From the NCBI RefSeq assembly GCF_014204325.1, contig NZ_JACHKT010000003.1, positions 1-64,000 on the forward strand: a DNA stretch of 64,000 bases, given 5' to 3'. A program made the position numbers and the translations under genes. Positions 17,774-25,912 of the stretch are shown here, piece after piece (positions within the stretch are counted from its first letter, which is position 1; the number at the start of each line of letters is the position of its first letter). The notes beneath the pieces were generated by a model. That model made no database searches. It saw only the letters and a list, made by a program, of their open reading frames with translations, and was not told where the DNA came from. The stretch comes from Arcicella rosea (GTDB lineage Bacteria; Bacteroidota; Bacteroidia; Cytophagales; Spirosomataceae).

Positions 17774-17809
17774 AAAAAGCGGTCAAAATTAGTTTTTTGA
17801 CCGCTTTTT
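17774..17809 (+). terminator. Terminator of dnaG-sixA
   Basis: A 15-bp perfect stem, AAAAAGCGGTCAAAA (17774-17788) with TTTTGACCGCTTTTT (17795-17809), loop TTAGTT. The same hairpin with an A-U to G-C stem swap and an identical loop is at 22032-22069. Confidence 0.92.
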
Positions 17810-17840
17810 GTTCGATGTCAGGCTCTGAGAGTGTTGACAT

Positions 17841-17944
17841 AACTAGCACAAGTTTTAAACAAAGCCTCACTTGTGTTAAACTTTAATTCAGTTTCAAACT
17901 GAATTAAAACAAACGTCCAAAACTCAGTCTTGAACGAGATGAGA
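17841..17944 (+). repeat. ~103-nt three-hairpin repeat, copy A
   Basis: It folds into three adjacent hairpins: TAGCACAAGT/ACTTGTGTTA; a perfect TTTAATTCAGTTT/AAACTGAATTAAA stem; and CGTCCAAAAC/GTCTTGAACG. It is followed by an accessory gene. Copy B is at 18938-19040 and fragment C at 18293-18320. Confidence 0.75.
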
Positions 17945-18034
17945 TAATTTCAGAGAATGAATATTGTCAATCCTGTATAGGAATTATTGAACAGTTTAAT
18001 CAAATGTTTCCAAACATAAAATTAATATTAGTAG

Positions 18035-18280
18035 ATGGAGCAAAATAATGAATTAATATTTGACGTGATAAGCGGAGATGATGAAGTTATACTTGAGGCT
18101 ATTTTTAAGTATAATAATATGCATAAAACAGATTTCACAGTTTTAGAATTTAATTATGATGAAGTAGTATTTGCTAAAATTAAAGTCACAAAATATAAAA
18201 TATCTGATATTTTTAGATTAGGATATTTTTTTTATTCTTGTGAGGAAAAGAAACGCCAAAAAGGTGAGATAGATTGGTGA
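18035..18280 (+). CDS. Small acidic orphan protein, function unknown
   Basis: An 81-aa acidic protein (many Asp and Glu; starts MEQNNELIFDVISGDDEVIL). There is no signal peptide or membrane segment and I do not recognise the family. It is strongly AT-rich. Its place between three-hairpin repeats, next to another small acidic gene, resembles orphan immunity-gene islands of Bacteroidota; that is inference. Confidence 0.55.
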   Translation: MEQNNELIFDVISGDDEVILEAIFKYNNMHKTDFTVLEFNYDEVVFAKIKVTKYKISDIFRLGYFFYSCEEKKRQKGEIDW

Positions 18281-18292
18281 TATTTCTACCAT

Positions 18293-18320
18293 AATTAGCA
18301 CAAGTGTTAAGCAAAGCGTC
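18293..18320 (+). repeat. Three-hairpin repeat, truncated copy C
   Basis: AATTAGCACAAGTGTTAAGC and onward match the first 28 nt of copies A and B (left arm and loop of hairpin 1), then the match stops. It lies between the two orphan genes, so every gap in this small array carries repeat sequence. Confidence 0.6.
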
Positions 18321-18355
18321 AAAATATCTAGGAGTTTTCTAAGACAATAAAACTT

Positions 18356-18832
18356 ATGAATGATAAACTGTATTCAAGATTGTACGAAATTAGATACGTA
18401 TTGGATGATAATATAGAGGAATATAAAGCTTTATTCGAGGAGATGTACGACAACAAAGACTCAACAACATTTAGAAAATTTTGTTCCGTTTTACTTGATG
18501 AAAGCCCATCGGGGAATACGTCTGATATTTATGCAATGTGGAAAGAGTATGTTGAAAATTATTTTGATGTTACCACTAATGTAGGCACTTATATATATGA
18601 ACTTTTATTAAATGTCGATGCCTTTATACCTCAGGCTGAATTCATATTGCAAATGTCAATAATTAGAATATTGAACAATAAAAATAATATACCTATATTT
18701 TTAGAAATCATACCAACAATTCATTCTGAACATCATTCGAACTACATAATTATAAAAAAACTAATTGAAAACATTAAAAGTGAAGGAAGGTCTACTTTTT
18801 GGTTAGATACAATACTTGATGGTATGCCATAA
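18356..18832 (+). CDS. Orphan acidic helical protein, possibly immunity-like
   Basis: A 158-aa acidic, probably all-helical cytosolic protein (starts MNDKLYSRLYEIRYVLDDNI). No signal peptide, catalytic motif or recognised domain is visible. Size, acidity and genomic setting are like those of polymorphic-toxin immunity proteins, but no toxin gene is adjacent. It is flanked by repeat fragment C upstream and a full copy B downstream. Confidence 0.6.
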   Translation: MNDKLYSRLYEIRYVLDDNIEEYKALFEEMYDNKDSTTFRKFCSVLLDESPSGNTSDIYAMWKEYVENYFDVTTNVGTYIYELLLNVDAFIPQAEFILQMSIIRILNNKNNIPIFLEIIPTIHSEHHSNYIIIKKLIENIKSEGRSTFWLDTILDGMP

Positions 18833-18937
18833 TGTTTTTTATAACATTTTCTTCCTGTTGTAAAAGCCCTCGCATGTCGTAGTGTTTAACTACGTCAGTG
18901 TGTCAGGCGTTCTTAGAACGCAACCGAGTCCGTTCCA

Positions 18938-19040
18938 AACTAGCGTAAGTGTTAAGCAAAGCGTCACTTGTGCTAAACTTTAATTCAGTTTCAAACTGAA
19001 TTAAAGCAAACGTCCAAGACACAGTCTTGAACGAGATAAG
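18938..19040 (+). repeat. ~103-nt three-hairpin repeat, copy B
   Basis: The same order of three hairpins as copy A (about 85% alike by eye). Hairpin 1 differs by G-U-compatible changes (TAGCGTAAGT with ACTTGTGCTA), hairpin 2 is identical, and hairpin 3 is improved (CAAGAC/GTCTTG). It precedes a TCATGCC palindrome. Confidence 0.75.
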
Positions 19041-19050
19041 TGTCCTTATT

Positions 19051-19090
19051 TCATGACTCAGTAAAGTGAAACATCCTATCAGTCATGCCA
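19051..19090. repeat. ACTCATGGCATGA palindromic repeat, copy 2 (degenerate)
   Basis: TCATGACTCAGTAAAGTG … ATCCTATCAGTCATGCCA. It aligns with 13822-13868 in the same orientation but lacks the outer ends. Confidence 0.5.
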
Positions 19091-19098
19091 TTATCGGC

Positions 19099-20073
19099 TT
19101 ACTTCAACCCATATTTCAAATCCAAACTATCTCTTAAAGGTAAATCTGTTACGTTATGTTTTGTCCAATAGTCAGTTATGATTGTTTTCTTTAAAGTAGC
19201 TTTGGTTGTCAAAGACTTTCCTTTGCTGATGTTTGTCTCTGTCCAACCCATAATTTTATACGGAAATGCTTCTTGAAAAATAATTGCTACAGAACGCTTC
19301 TTTTCAGGATAATCAAGACTAAATACTTTCAGTTTTTTCTCGCTAAAATCCGTTCCAGCATAATCTTTTAAGCTTGCATTTGCTTGAAGTACTGCGGGCA
19401 ATTGATGTCTCAATCGACAATAAGTAAAACTTGGAATAATTTTAATTTCACCCGTTGGTAAACTTTCAGGATTAAGTCGAATTTTATTCCAAATTTCATC
19501 TTCTAATAGTACTCTTTCTAAAGCTATATCCTCTTGTACTTCTTTTTCAAAATAGCTTTTTCCTTCTATTTGATAAGCTCTGTTTCGATTATTCAACTGT
19601 AAATAAGCCATTCCGCACCATTCTTGTACAGAAGTAGCTACTTTTAAAGCATGAGGAAAAGCTTTAGTATCAACTGGCGAAAACACAGAAGTCATCACAG
19701 AATAATCATAAATTCCAGTCAGAAACTTTTCGATAAAATTTACTTTTAATACATTCGTAGCAGCTTCTTTATTATCAGATTCTAGTTTTACTTGTTTATC
19801 CGTTCTGAAATCTTCGGTAACAAAAACTAACACAGCTTCTCCCGGGCAAATTTGTCCGTAACGGTCTTTTTCTAAAGTATAACTATTGATTTCGGCTTTG
19901 CCTTTATACCAATAATCAGCAAAAGCTTTGTCTGAAGCCGTCGGCATTGCCAGAGAAGTAAGTATTGCTTTGGCTGGTTCTTGTTGATAAACGGTTGCAC
20001 CTTTTGCAAAAGCAAAAACAACCGCTAATGTAACCCAAATGGCTAAAAAATTATTTCTGATGAAGTGATTCAT
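19099..20073 (-). CDS. Conserved exported protein, function unknown
   Basis: A 324-aa protein with an N-terminal hydrophobic signal or anchor (about residues 8-24). Recognisable blocks are A-D-Y-W-Y-K-G-K-A-E-I-N-S-Y and V-L-V-F-V-T-E-D-F-R. Similar Bacteroidota proteins often carry the database label 'septum formation inhibitor Maf', but no Maf motif is visible, so I treat that label as an annotation error (from memory). The mature part looks beta-rich. It stands alone on the minus strand, divergent from the amidohydrolase gene. Confidence 0.7.
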   Translation of the reverse strand: MNHFIRNNFLAIWVTLAVVFAFAKGATVYQQEPAKAILTSLAMPTASDKAFADYWYKGKAEINSYTLEKDRYGQICPGEAVLVFVTEDFRTDKQVKLESDNKEAATNVLKVNFIEKFLTGIYDYSVMTSVFSPVDTKAFPHALKVATSVQEWCGMAYLQLNNRNRAYQIEGKSYFEKEVQEDIALERVLLEDEIWNKIRLNPESLPTGEIKIIPSFTYCRLRHQLPAVLQANASLKDYAGTDFSEKKLKVFSLDYPEKKRSVAIIFQEAFPYKIMGWTETNISKGKSLTTKATLKKTIITDYWTKHNVTDLPLRDSLDLKYGLK

Positions 20074-20214
20074 ACAATGTAAATTTCAAAGATTGAAATG
20101 AGATTCAATTTACACATTTTAGATAAATTCCGTATCTTAGAAAAAGAATAAAACAAGTGTCGCTTTTCGATAGCCATTAATCTAAATTATCAACATTCAT
20201 CAAACATTTAAACC

Positions 20215-21840
20215 ATGAAAAAACATTTATCAAGTTTCCTTACTTGCTGTTTATTAATCTTTTCTTTAAAATCTAACGCACAAATTGAAAAAGCTCCGCC
20301 ACGAGCAGAAGGTGAAGGACAATTCAACCGCATGATTATCAGAGGAGTAAATCTAGTCAACGGAACAGGCTCGCCCATGCAAGGACCTTGTGACATAGTT
20401 GTCGAGAAAAATAAAATTGTAGAAATAAAAGTAGTAGGTTATCCAGGCGTTCCGATTGACCCAAAAAGTCGCCCGAAACTGAATGCAGGCGATAAAGAAT
20501 TAGATTGTACAGGCATGTATATGTTGCCCGGTTTTGTAGATATGCACGGACATATCGGTGGAAAATCGCAAGGAACACCCGCAGAATATGTTTATAAATT
20601 ATGGCTTGGACATGGTATCACTACCATTCGTGACCCATCGGCTGGAAATGGTTTAGATTGGGTTTTAGAACAAAAAGCAAAGTCATTAAAAAATGAAATT
20701 ACTGCACCAAGAATTTTAGCTTATACCGCATTTGGAATGGGTGCAAAAGAAACTATTTCAACCGCAGAACAAGCAAAAGCTTGGGTAGAGGAAAATGCTA
20801 AAAAAGGAGCTGACGGTATTAAGTTTTTCGGAGCAAGACCAGAAGTAATTGAAACAGCTATCAAAAGAAATAAAGAATTAGGCTTACGTTCGGCTTATCA
20901 TCATGCACAAGTAGATGTGGCACGTTGGAATGTGTTGAATTCTGCCAGAGCTGGACTTACTTCAATGGAACATTGGTACGGTTTACCAGAAGCACTTTTT
21001 GAAAGCCAAACGATTCAGGATTATCCAGCTGATTATAATTATAGCAATGAACAAAATCGTTTTGAAGAAGCAGGAAAATTGTGGAAACAAGCTGCAAAGC
21101 CCGGTTCAAAACGTTGGAATGAAGTAATGGACGAATTGCTAAAGTTGGATTTCACCATCGACCCAACTTTTAATATTTATGAAGCCAACCGTGAATTAAT
21201 GTTAGCTCGCCGTGCAGAATGGCATGAAGAATACACCATGCCACAATTATGGCGTTTTTATCAGCCTTCACGTATTTCGCATGGTTCGTATTGGCAAGAA
21301 TGGGGAACAGAGCAAGAAGTACAATGGAAAGAAAATTATAAACTTTGGATGGCATTTATCAATGAATATAAAAATAGAGGAGGAAGAGTAACGGCTGGAT
21401 CGGATTCAGGCTTTATTTTTCAGTTGTATGGTTTCGCTTACATCCGTGAATTGGAATTGTTGAGAGAAGCAGGTTTTCATCCTTTAGAAGTAATTCGAGC
21501 GGCAAGTTTAAAAGGAGCGGAGGCTTTGGGAATGGCTGATAAAATTGGAAGTATAGAAGTAGGAAAATTGGCTGATATGGTAATTTTAGAAGAAAATCCA
21601 CTAAAAAATCTAAAGAATCTTTACGGAACAGGAGCAATCAGGTTAACAGAAAACAATGAAGTAGTGCGTGTTGGTGGTGTAAAATACACGATTAAAGACG
21701 GTGTAATTTATGATGCTAAAAAATTATTAGAAGACGTTCGTAAAATTGTAGCAGATGCGAAGAAAAAAGAAAACTTCGAGATTTTTCAACCGGGATTAGA
21801 GAAAAAGACTGGTTCAAAAATTCAGGGGAATAAGGAGTAA
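20215..21840 (+). CDS. Secreted amidohydrolase family protein
   Basis: A 541-aa metal-dependent hydrolase with a signal peptide (residues 1 to about 22, ending SNAQ). The amidohydrolase barrel has the N-terminal metal motif F-V-D-M-H-G-H (H-x-H), a candidate bridging Lys in G-I-K-F-F-G-A, a His in S-A-Y-H-H-A and the Asp in T-A-G-S-D-S-G. The C-terminal I-G-S-I-E-V-G-K-L-A-D-M-V-I-L is the beta-sandwich return typical of the family. The substrate may be a dipeptide or imide, as in other exported amidohydrolases, but the sequence does not say. It is monocistronic. Confidence 0.88.
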   Translation: MKKHLSSFLTCCLLIFSLKSNAQIEKAPPRAEGEGQFNRMIIRGVNLVNGTGSPMQGPCDIVVEKNKIVEIKVVGYPGVPIDPKSRPKLNAGDKELDCTGMYMLPGFVDMHGHIGGKSQGTPAEYVYKLWLGHGITTIRDPSAGNGLDWVLEQKAKSLKNEITAPRILAYTAFGMGAKETISTAEQAKAWVEENAKKGADGIKFFGARPEVIETAIKRNKELGLRSAYHHAQVDVARWNVLNSARAGLTSMEHWYGLPEALFESQTIQDYPADYNYSNEQNRFEEAGKLWKQAAKPGSKRWNEVMDELLKLDFTIDPTFNIYEANRELMLARRAEWHEEYTMPQLWRFYQPSRISHGSYWQEWGTEQEVQWKENYKLWMAFINEYKNRGGRVTAGSDSGFIFQLYGFAYIRELELLREAGFHPLEVIRAASLKGAEALGMADKIGSIEVGKLADMVILEENPLKNLKNLYGTGAIRLTENNEVVRVGGVKYTIKDGVIYDAKKLLEDVRKIVADAKKKENFEIFQPGLEKKTGSKIQGNKE

Positions 21841-21857
21841 TTATTATTCATTAATAA

Positions 21858-22101
21858 ATAAACATGAGTCATCCCGAATTTTTCTTTGGAATAATAAGCT
21901 TTGGAGATTTGTATGTATTATTATCTAGTCCTTACTTTTCTTGTCTTGAAACAAGAAAAGTAACAAAAGAAATTCAAGAATTCCTAAACTCGCTCTGCTC
22001 AAACAGTAGGAATTCGTTATTCATCAATCATAAAAAAGCGGTCGAAATTAGTTTTTCGACCGCTTTTTTATGATTCCAAATTCGGGATGACTCATGTTTA
22101 T
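21858..22101. mobile_element. 244-bp MITE-like element with perfect 24-bp inverted ends
   Basis: The ends (21858-21881 and 22078-22101) are exact reverse complements of 24 nt, core CATGAGTCATCCCGAATTT. The interior is a chain of hairpins: ACTTTTCTTG/CAAGAAAAGT (about 21934-21960), GAATTCCTA/TAGGAATTC (about 21979-22016) and a terminator-type stem (22032-22069). It has no transposase gene; the short frame inside it is not convincing as a gene. Related CAAGAAAAGTAACAAAAG sequences are common in Bacteroidota spacers (recollection). Confidence 0.65.
22032..22069. terminator. Bidirectional terminator hairpin inside the 244-bp element
   Basis: A 16-bp perfect stem (AAAAAAGCGGTCGAAA with TTTCGACCGCTTTTTT), loop TTAGTT. 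It has A- and T-tracts on both sides, so it can serve both the amidohydrolase gene and def, which converge here. It is a near twin of the hairpin at 17774-17809. Confidence 0.88.
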
Positions 22102-22119
22102 AAAAAGTACTGTAAACAA

Positions 22120-22698
22120 TTACTTCGGAAATTTCATTTTGTAATCTACTTTGATATTTCCTTTTGTAATATTAGCCAACTTGTTTTTCAGCATTCTCTT
22201 TTTCACAGGACTTAAGTGGTCGGTGAAAAGAATTCCATCGATATGGTCGTATTCGTGTTGTATAATACGTGCGGCCAAACCTTCGTACTCTTCAATATGT
22301 TCGTTGAAATCAACATCGACATACTTGATTTTCACAAATTCAGGACGATAAACATCTTCACGGATATTTGGAATCGACAAACAGCCTTCTTCAAAAGCCC
22401 ATTCGTCGCCGTCTTCTTCTAAAATTTCAGCATTGATAAATACTTTTTTGAAATCTACCAAAGAAGGGTCTTTGTCTCGTTCGTCTAAATCTTCGCCTTC
22501 GTTAAACGGGCGACCGTCCACCACAAACATTCTGAGAGCCAAGCCAATTTGCGGAGCAGCCAAACCTACACCAGAAGCATTGTACATGGTTTCAAACATA
22601 TCTTCTGATAATTTCTTAACATCAATTGAGCCTTTTTCTATATCAACGGCAACTTTTCTGAGAACGGAATCACCGTAGGCAACTATAGGATAAATCAT
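22120..22698 (-). CDS. def: Peptide deformylase
   Basis: A 192-aa enzyme with all three PDF motifs: GVGLAAPQIG (43-52), EGCLS (104-108, metal ligand C106) and QHEYDHIDG (147-155, ligands H148 and H152, catalytic E149). It removes the N-formyl group from nascent proteins. The acidic insert between motifs 1 and 2 (about 66-82) is normal for Bacteroidota. The gene follows the photolyase gene on the same strand after 91 bp and has its own TAACTTTG promoter motif, so it is probably transcribed independently. Confidence 0.96.
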   Translation of the reverse strand: MIYPIVAYGDSVLRKVAVDIEKGSIDVKKLSEDMFETMYNASGVGLAAPQIGLALRMFVVDGRPFNEGEDLDERDKDPSLVDFKKVFINAEILEEDGDEWAFEEGCLSIPNIREDVYRPEFVKIKYVDVDFNEHIEEYEGLAARIIQHEYDHIDGILFTDHLSPVKKRMLKNKLANITKGNIKVDYKMKFPK

Positions 22699-22771
22699 TT
22701 TCTGTATTTTCTGAATTCGGCAAAACTCACCGATTGGTTATGTATGTGATTCGCTTTCGCAAATCTTTCCA

Positions 22772-22779
22772 CAAAGTTA
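22772..22779 (-). promoter_or_regulatory. Candidate -7 element of def
   Basis: TAACTTTG on the minus strand, 73 nt upstream of the def start and just past the photolyase stop codon. No ideal -33 match is seen. Confidence 0.35.
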
Positions 22780-22789
22780 CAGAAAAGGT

Positions 22790-24289
22790 TTATTTTTTCT
22801 TTCTTCGTTGTAAGCCTTCCTTTGTTGGAATGGTATGTTTTTCTAAAATTTGCTTTTTTGAGGCTTTTACTTCATCTGTTTTGTGGTGTCCCCATATTCG
22901 TTCTTTCGCAATTTTGGTATTTTCTTCAAAATTGATAAGTGGCAAAGGATAATCTATGTTGAGATGAAAACCGTAAAAATCTTGTTCTAAGGTCGTCATT
23001 TTCCAAGGTTCATGGAGGTACGCCAAAGGACAATTCTTTAATTCAGGAAGCCATTGTTTGATAAAAATACCTTCGGGGTCATGTTCTTGCGACTGTTTGA
23101 TAGGATTATACATCCGAACCGTATTAATGCCCGTAACACCAGCTTGCATCTGGATTTGTGGATAATGAATGCCAGGCTCGAAATCTAAAAACAATCTTGC
23201 CAGATGCAAAGCTCCTTCTTTCCAATGCTGAAAAAGTTGATGAGTAAGTACCGAAACCAACATCGCCCGCATCCTAAAATTAAGATAACCTGTTCCAATC
23301 AAACAACGCATACAAGCATCTACTAACGGGAAACCCGTTCTACCTTCAGCCCAAGCTTTAAAAAAATCATCATTTTCAGCAATCAGAAGTGAATCGTAGC
23401 CACGGTTGAGATTTTCAAACTCCATTCGGTCTTCCATTTCAAACTTTTGGATAAAATGACAATGCCATCGCAATCTTGAACCAAAATTATCCAATTGCCA
23501 CTTGAGCGTTGGATTTGCCTTTGAAGCCTTTGTTTGAGCTTGATAAATTTGTCGAACACTGATACAACCCCAAGCAATATAAGGCGAAAGCCGACTACAT
23601 CCTTTGCGAGAAGCCAAAGGTTTTGAGAGCGATTTTGCATAATTTTTTACTCTTTCGTTCAGAAAGGAATGAAGATAACGATGAGCAAAACTTTCTCCTC
23701 CGGGCTGTTGTGCCTTATTGAAAGTATAGTCTTTGAAAAGTATTGCAGGATTGTTAATTGCTTGAATAGACAAATCTTCTGGTAATCTCAAATTCGATTC
23801 AATATTACTGAAATCAGCTTCTGCCAATGGCTTACTCATGTACTGATGCCATTCTTTTACCCAGTTTTCACGATTGCGTTTGCCTCTCACTACACCATTA
23901 TGCTGAAATTCCTGCCAAGTAATTTGCTCTTGTTTACAGAAAGTACCTACCGCTTTGTCACGGTCATAAGTAATTTTAAGCCCCGTTTCTTGATGTGAAA
24001 AAATTTTATGAATCGTTTCTTTTTTGTGCAAAGTTTCCAAGTAGGAGCTTACTTCTCCGTGAATAATTTTAATAGAAAGTTGCGGATGGATACTTTGTAA
24101 TTGTTGGTTCAAATCCTGTAAAGCCTCCCAAACAAACTGCCAATGTCGAGCAGAATAATGGGCATCTTGCATCAGCGAAGGTTCAAAGCAATAGAGCATC
24201 AAAAGCGGTTTATTATCCGCTAATGCTTCTTTCAAGGCTTCGTTGTCTCTCAAACGAAGGTCACGTTTAAACCACAAGATATTTATCAC
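22790..24289 (-). CDS. Cryptochrome/deoxyribodipyrimidine photolyase family protein
   Basis: A 499-aa photolyase-superfamily protein starting with the standard antenna-domain strand [19 protein letters not shown]. The FAD-binding helical half has [18 protein letters not shown] (here L-R-W-H-C-H-F) and [13 protein letters not shown]. These fit a CPD-photolyase-like protein common in Bacteroidota; the Q-A-G-V-T-G-I-N segment replaces the usual N-W region seen in class I enzymes and in the cry-DASH of this window. It ends in a basic RRKKK. The likely role is light-driven DNA repair, and the lesion type is not certain. Confidence 0.85.
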   Translation of the reverse strand: MINILWFKRDLRLRDNEALKEALADNKPLLMLYCFEPSLMQDAHYSARHWQFVWEALQDLNQQLQSIHPQLSIKIIHGEVSSYLETLHKKETIHKIFSHQETGLKITYDRDKAVGTFCKQEQITWQEFQHNGVVRGKRNRENWVKEWHQYMSKPLAEADFSNIESNLRLPEDLSIQAINNPAILFKDYTFNKAQQPGGESFAHRYLHSFLNERVKNYAKSLSKPLASRKGCSRLSPYIAWGCISVRQIYQAQTKASKANPTLKWQLDNFGSRLRWHCHFIQKFEMEDRMEFENLNRGYDSLLIAENDDFFKAWAEGRTGFPLVDACMRCLIGTGYLNFRMRAMLVSVLTHQLFQHWKEGALHLARLFLDFEPGIHYPQIQMQAGVTGINTVRMYNPIKQSQEHDPEGIFIKQWLPELKNCPLAYLHEPWKMTTLEQDFYGFHLNIDYPLPLINFEENTKIAKERIWGHHKTDEVKASKKQILEKHTIPTKEGLQRRKKK

Positions 24290-24334
24290 TTATTTTGATA
24301 GGACATTTGAGTACTTTATAAATCTTGAAAGGAG

Positions 24335-24342
24335 TATATTTG
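24335..24342 (+). promoter_or_regulatory. Candidate -7 element of tatD-ppa
   Basis: TATATTTG matches TAnnTTTG, 67 nt before the tatD start in the divergent spacer shared with the photolyase gene. The nearest TTTG (24306-24309) is 25 nt upstream, somewhat far. Confidence 0.35.
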
Positions 24343-24408
24343 TTTTGAGAATGAGTTTTAATTTGTAGAATCACTCATACTTATTTTAAACGCAAAGCTG
24401 AATTTCCA

Positions 24409-25083
24409 ATGCACATCTATCTCAACATCCACACACATCATCCTTCCACAGAAAAAGATACTTTGAGTATTGTTAATGCTCAAACCGTTTCGGGTTGGAT
24501 GGATATGGCTGTGGGGAAATTTTCGGTTGGTTTGCACCCGTGGTATATCAAGCCTGAAAGTATTGATGAGGATTTTGCTCAATTAGAAAAATTAGCTCGC
24601 CAACCAAACGTTTTAGCCATTGGCGAATGTGGCTTGGATAGATTGATAGCTTTAGATTTGAGATTTCAAGAAGAAGTATTTATCAGACAAATTCGTTTGG
24701 CAGAAAGCTTGCAAAAACCTGTGATTATTCATTGTGTAAAGGCTTTTTCAGAACTGATTGCTTTGAAAAAAAAGTTAAAATCCAGTATTCCAATGATAGT
24801 CCATGGCTTTAATAATAATGCCCAAATTGCCGAAGAATTAATTAAACATCAATTTTATCTTTCTTTCGGAACGGCTATATTAAATTCTGAATCGAATGCC
24901 AGCAAAATCATCTCAACTATGCCAATTCAGCAGTTATTTTTAGAAACAGACGACAAAAATTGCTTTATTTCGACTATATTTGCCCATGCTTCAAACTATT
25001 TAAACCAGCCTGTTGAAGTTTTACAAGAACAAATATTACAAAATTTCAAAAAAGTAGTAAGTGTCGATTTGAGCGTGGTATGA
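24409..25083 (+). CDS. TatD family metal-dependent hydrolase
   Basis: A 224-aa protein, shorter than classic TatD (about 260 aa), as is common for Bacteroidota homologues. The metal-binding set is recognisable: N-I-H-T-H (H8, H10), V-G-L-H-P-W, I-G-E-C-G-L-D (E73), I-I-H-C-V-K (H108), V-H-G-F (H132) and L-E-T-D-D (D181). TatD proteins are DNases or phosphodiesterase-like hydrolases that act in DNA quality control. The stop codon overlaps the next start (ATGA), so it is translationally coupled to ppa. Confidence 0.87.
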   Translation: MHIYLNIHTHHPSTEKDTLSIVNAQTVSGWMDMAVGKFSVGLHPWYIKPESIDEDFAQLEKLARQPNVLAIGECGLDRLIALDLRFQEEVFIRQIRLAESLQKPVIIHCVKAFSELIALKKKLKSSIPMIVHGFNNNAQIAEELIKHQFYLSFGTAILNSESNASKIISTMPIQQLFLETDDKNCFISTIFAHASNYLNQPVEVLQEQILQNFKKVVSVDLSVV

Positions 25084-25790
25084 AAAAAAAATCAAGAGTC
25101 AAAAAACCGGTTGCGAAAGAGATTAAAACGGGTATTCCTCACACACCACTGTCCATCCACTACCAACCAATTAGTATGCAAAGAAACTTTTATAAAGCCC
25201 ATCCATGGCATGGCATCCAGATTGGAGAGAACATGCCGAAAGTAGTTACTGCTTTCATCGAGATTGTATCAACAGATACTGTAAAGTATGAAATCGACAA
25301 AGAGACTGGTTATTTGAAAATCGACCGTCCTCAAAAATTCTCTAACATCGTTCCTGCCTTGTACGGCTTCCTTCCTCAAACTTATTGTGGCGAAAGTACA
25401 GCACAGTATGCTCGTGAGCAATCTGGAAAAGCGATTGAATCAGGCGATGGTGACCCATTGGATATTTTAGTTCTTTCTGAACGTACTATCACACATGGAG
25501 ATATTATTTGTCAGGCGATTCCTATCGGTGGAATTAGAATGATTGATAAAGGAGAAGCAGATGATAAAATCATCGCTGTTTTGAAAGGCGATTCATTATA
25601 TGGTGCTTGGACAGACATCTCTCAGTGTCCTCAACCAATTATTGACCGTTTGGTTCACTATTTCTTAACGTACAAGAATATTCCAGGAGAAGAAAAAGTA
25701 GCGGTTGATATTGATGAGGTTTACGGTGCAGAAGTAGCTCACCAAATCATTTTGAAATCAAGAGAAGATTACCGTAACTTGGTAGGATAA
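25080..25790 (+). CDS. ppa: Inorganic pyrophosphatase
   Basis: A 236-aa family I soluble pyrophosphatase, cytoplasmic, hydrolysing PPi to phosphate. SGDGDPLDILVL (121-132) carries the Asp cluster that binds Mg2+. The family pattern continues with K-Y-E-I-D-K-E-T-G, Y-G-F-L-P-Q-T-Y-C and D-D-K-I-I-A-V. The A-W-T-D-I-S-Q-C-P segment is typical of Bacteroidota. The core begins at M33 (25176), so residues 1-32 (Lys-rich) are either a lineage-specific extension or a misread start; the ATGA overlap with tatD favours the long form. Confidence 0.92.
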   Translation: MKKKSRVKKPVAKEIKTGIPHTPLSIHYQPISMQRNFYKAHPWHGIQIGENMPKVVTAFIEIVSTDTVKYEIDKETGYLKIDRPQKFSNIVPALYGFLPQTYCGESTAQYAREQSGKAIESGDGDPLDILVLSERTITHGDIICQAIPIGGIRMIDKGEADDKIIAVLKGDSLYGAWTDISQCPQPIIDRLVHYFLTYKNIPGEEKVAVDIDEVYGAEVAHQIILKSREDYRNLVG

Positions 25791-25796
25791 TATTTA

Positions 25797-25912
25797 ATTT
25801 GAAGATTTGGAGATTTGAAAATTTGAAAATAATGTAGTGGATGCCTGATGTTATAATCTTTCCCCACAAGTACAATCTTCAAATTTTCAAATTACCAAAT
25901 TTTCAAATTAAG
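25797..25912. repeat. Intergenic inverted word-repeat arms (8-nt AGATTTGA type)
   Basis: The left arm (25797-25834) reads AAGATTTGG, AGATTTGA, AAATTTGA. The right arm (25872-25912) is the reverse complement vocabulary (AATCTTCAAATTTTCAAATT). The right arm runs through the rimO stop codon, so the spacer is filled from one gene to the other. Confidence 0.65.

Noticed and set aside
18035-18832. Calling the pair a toxin-immunity system
   Set aside because: Neither protein has a toxin or secretion-marker motif; only immunity-like features are visible, so it stays a hypothesis.
19099-20073. Maf septum-formation inhibitor
   Set aside because: The label is used in databases for such proteins, but no nucleotide-pyrophosphatase Maf motif is visible and the protein has an export signal.
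21864-22073. 69-codon plus-strand frame
   Set aside because: It is the inside of the 244-bp inverted-repeat element; it ends in the terminator hairpin and the composition is not protein-like.
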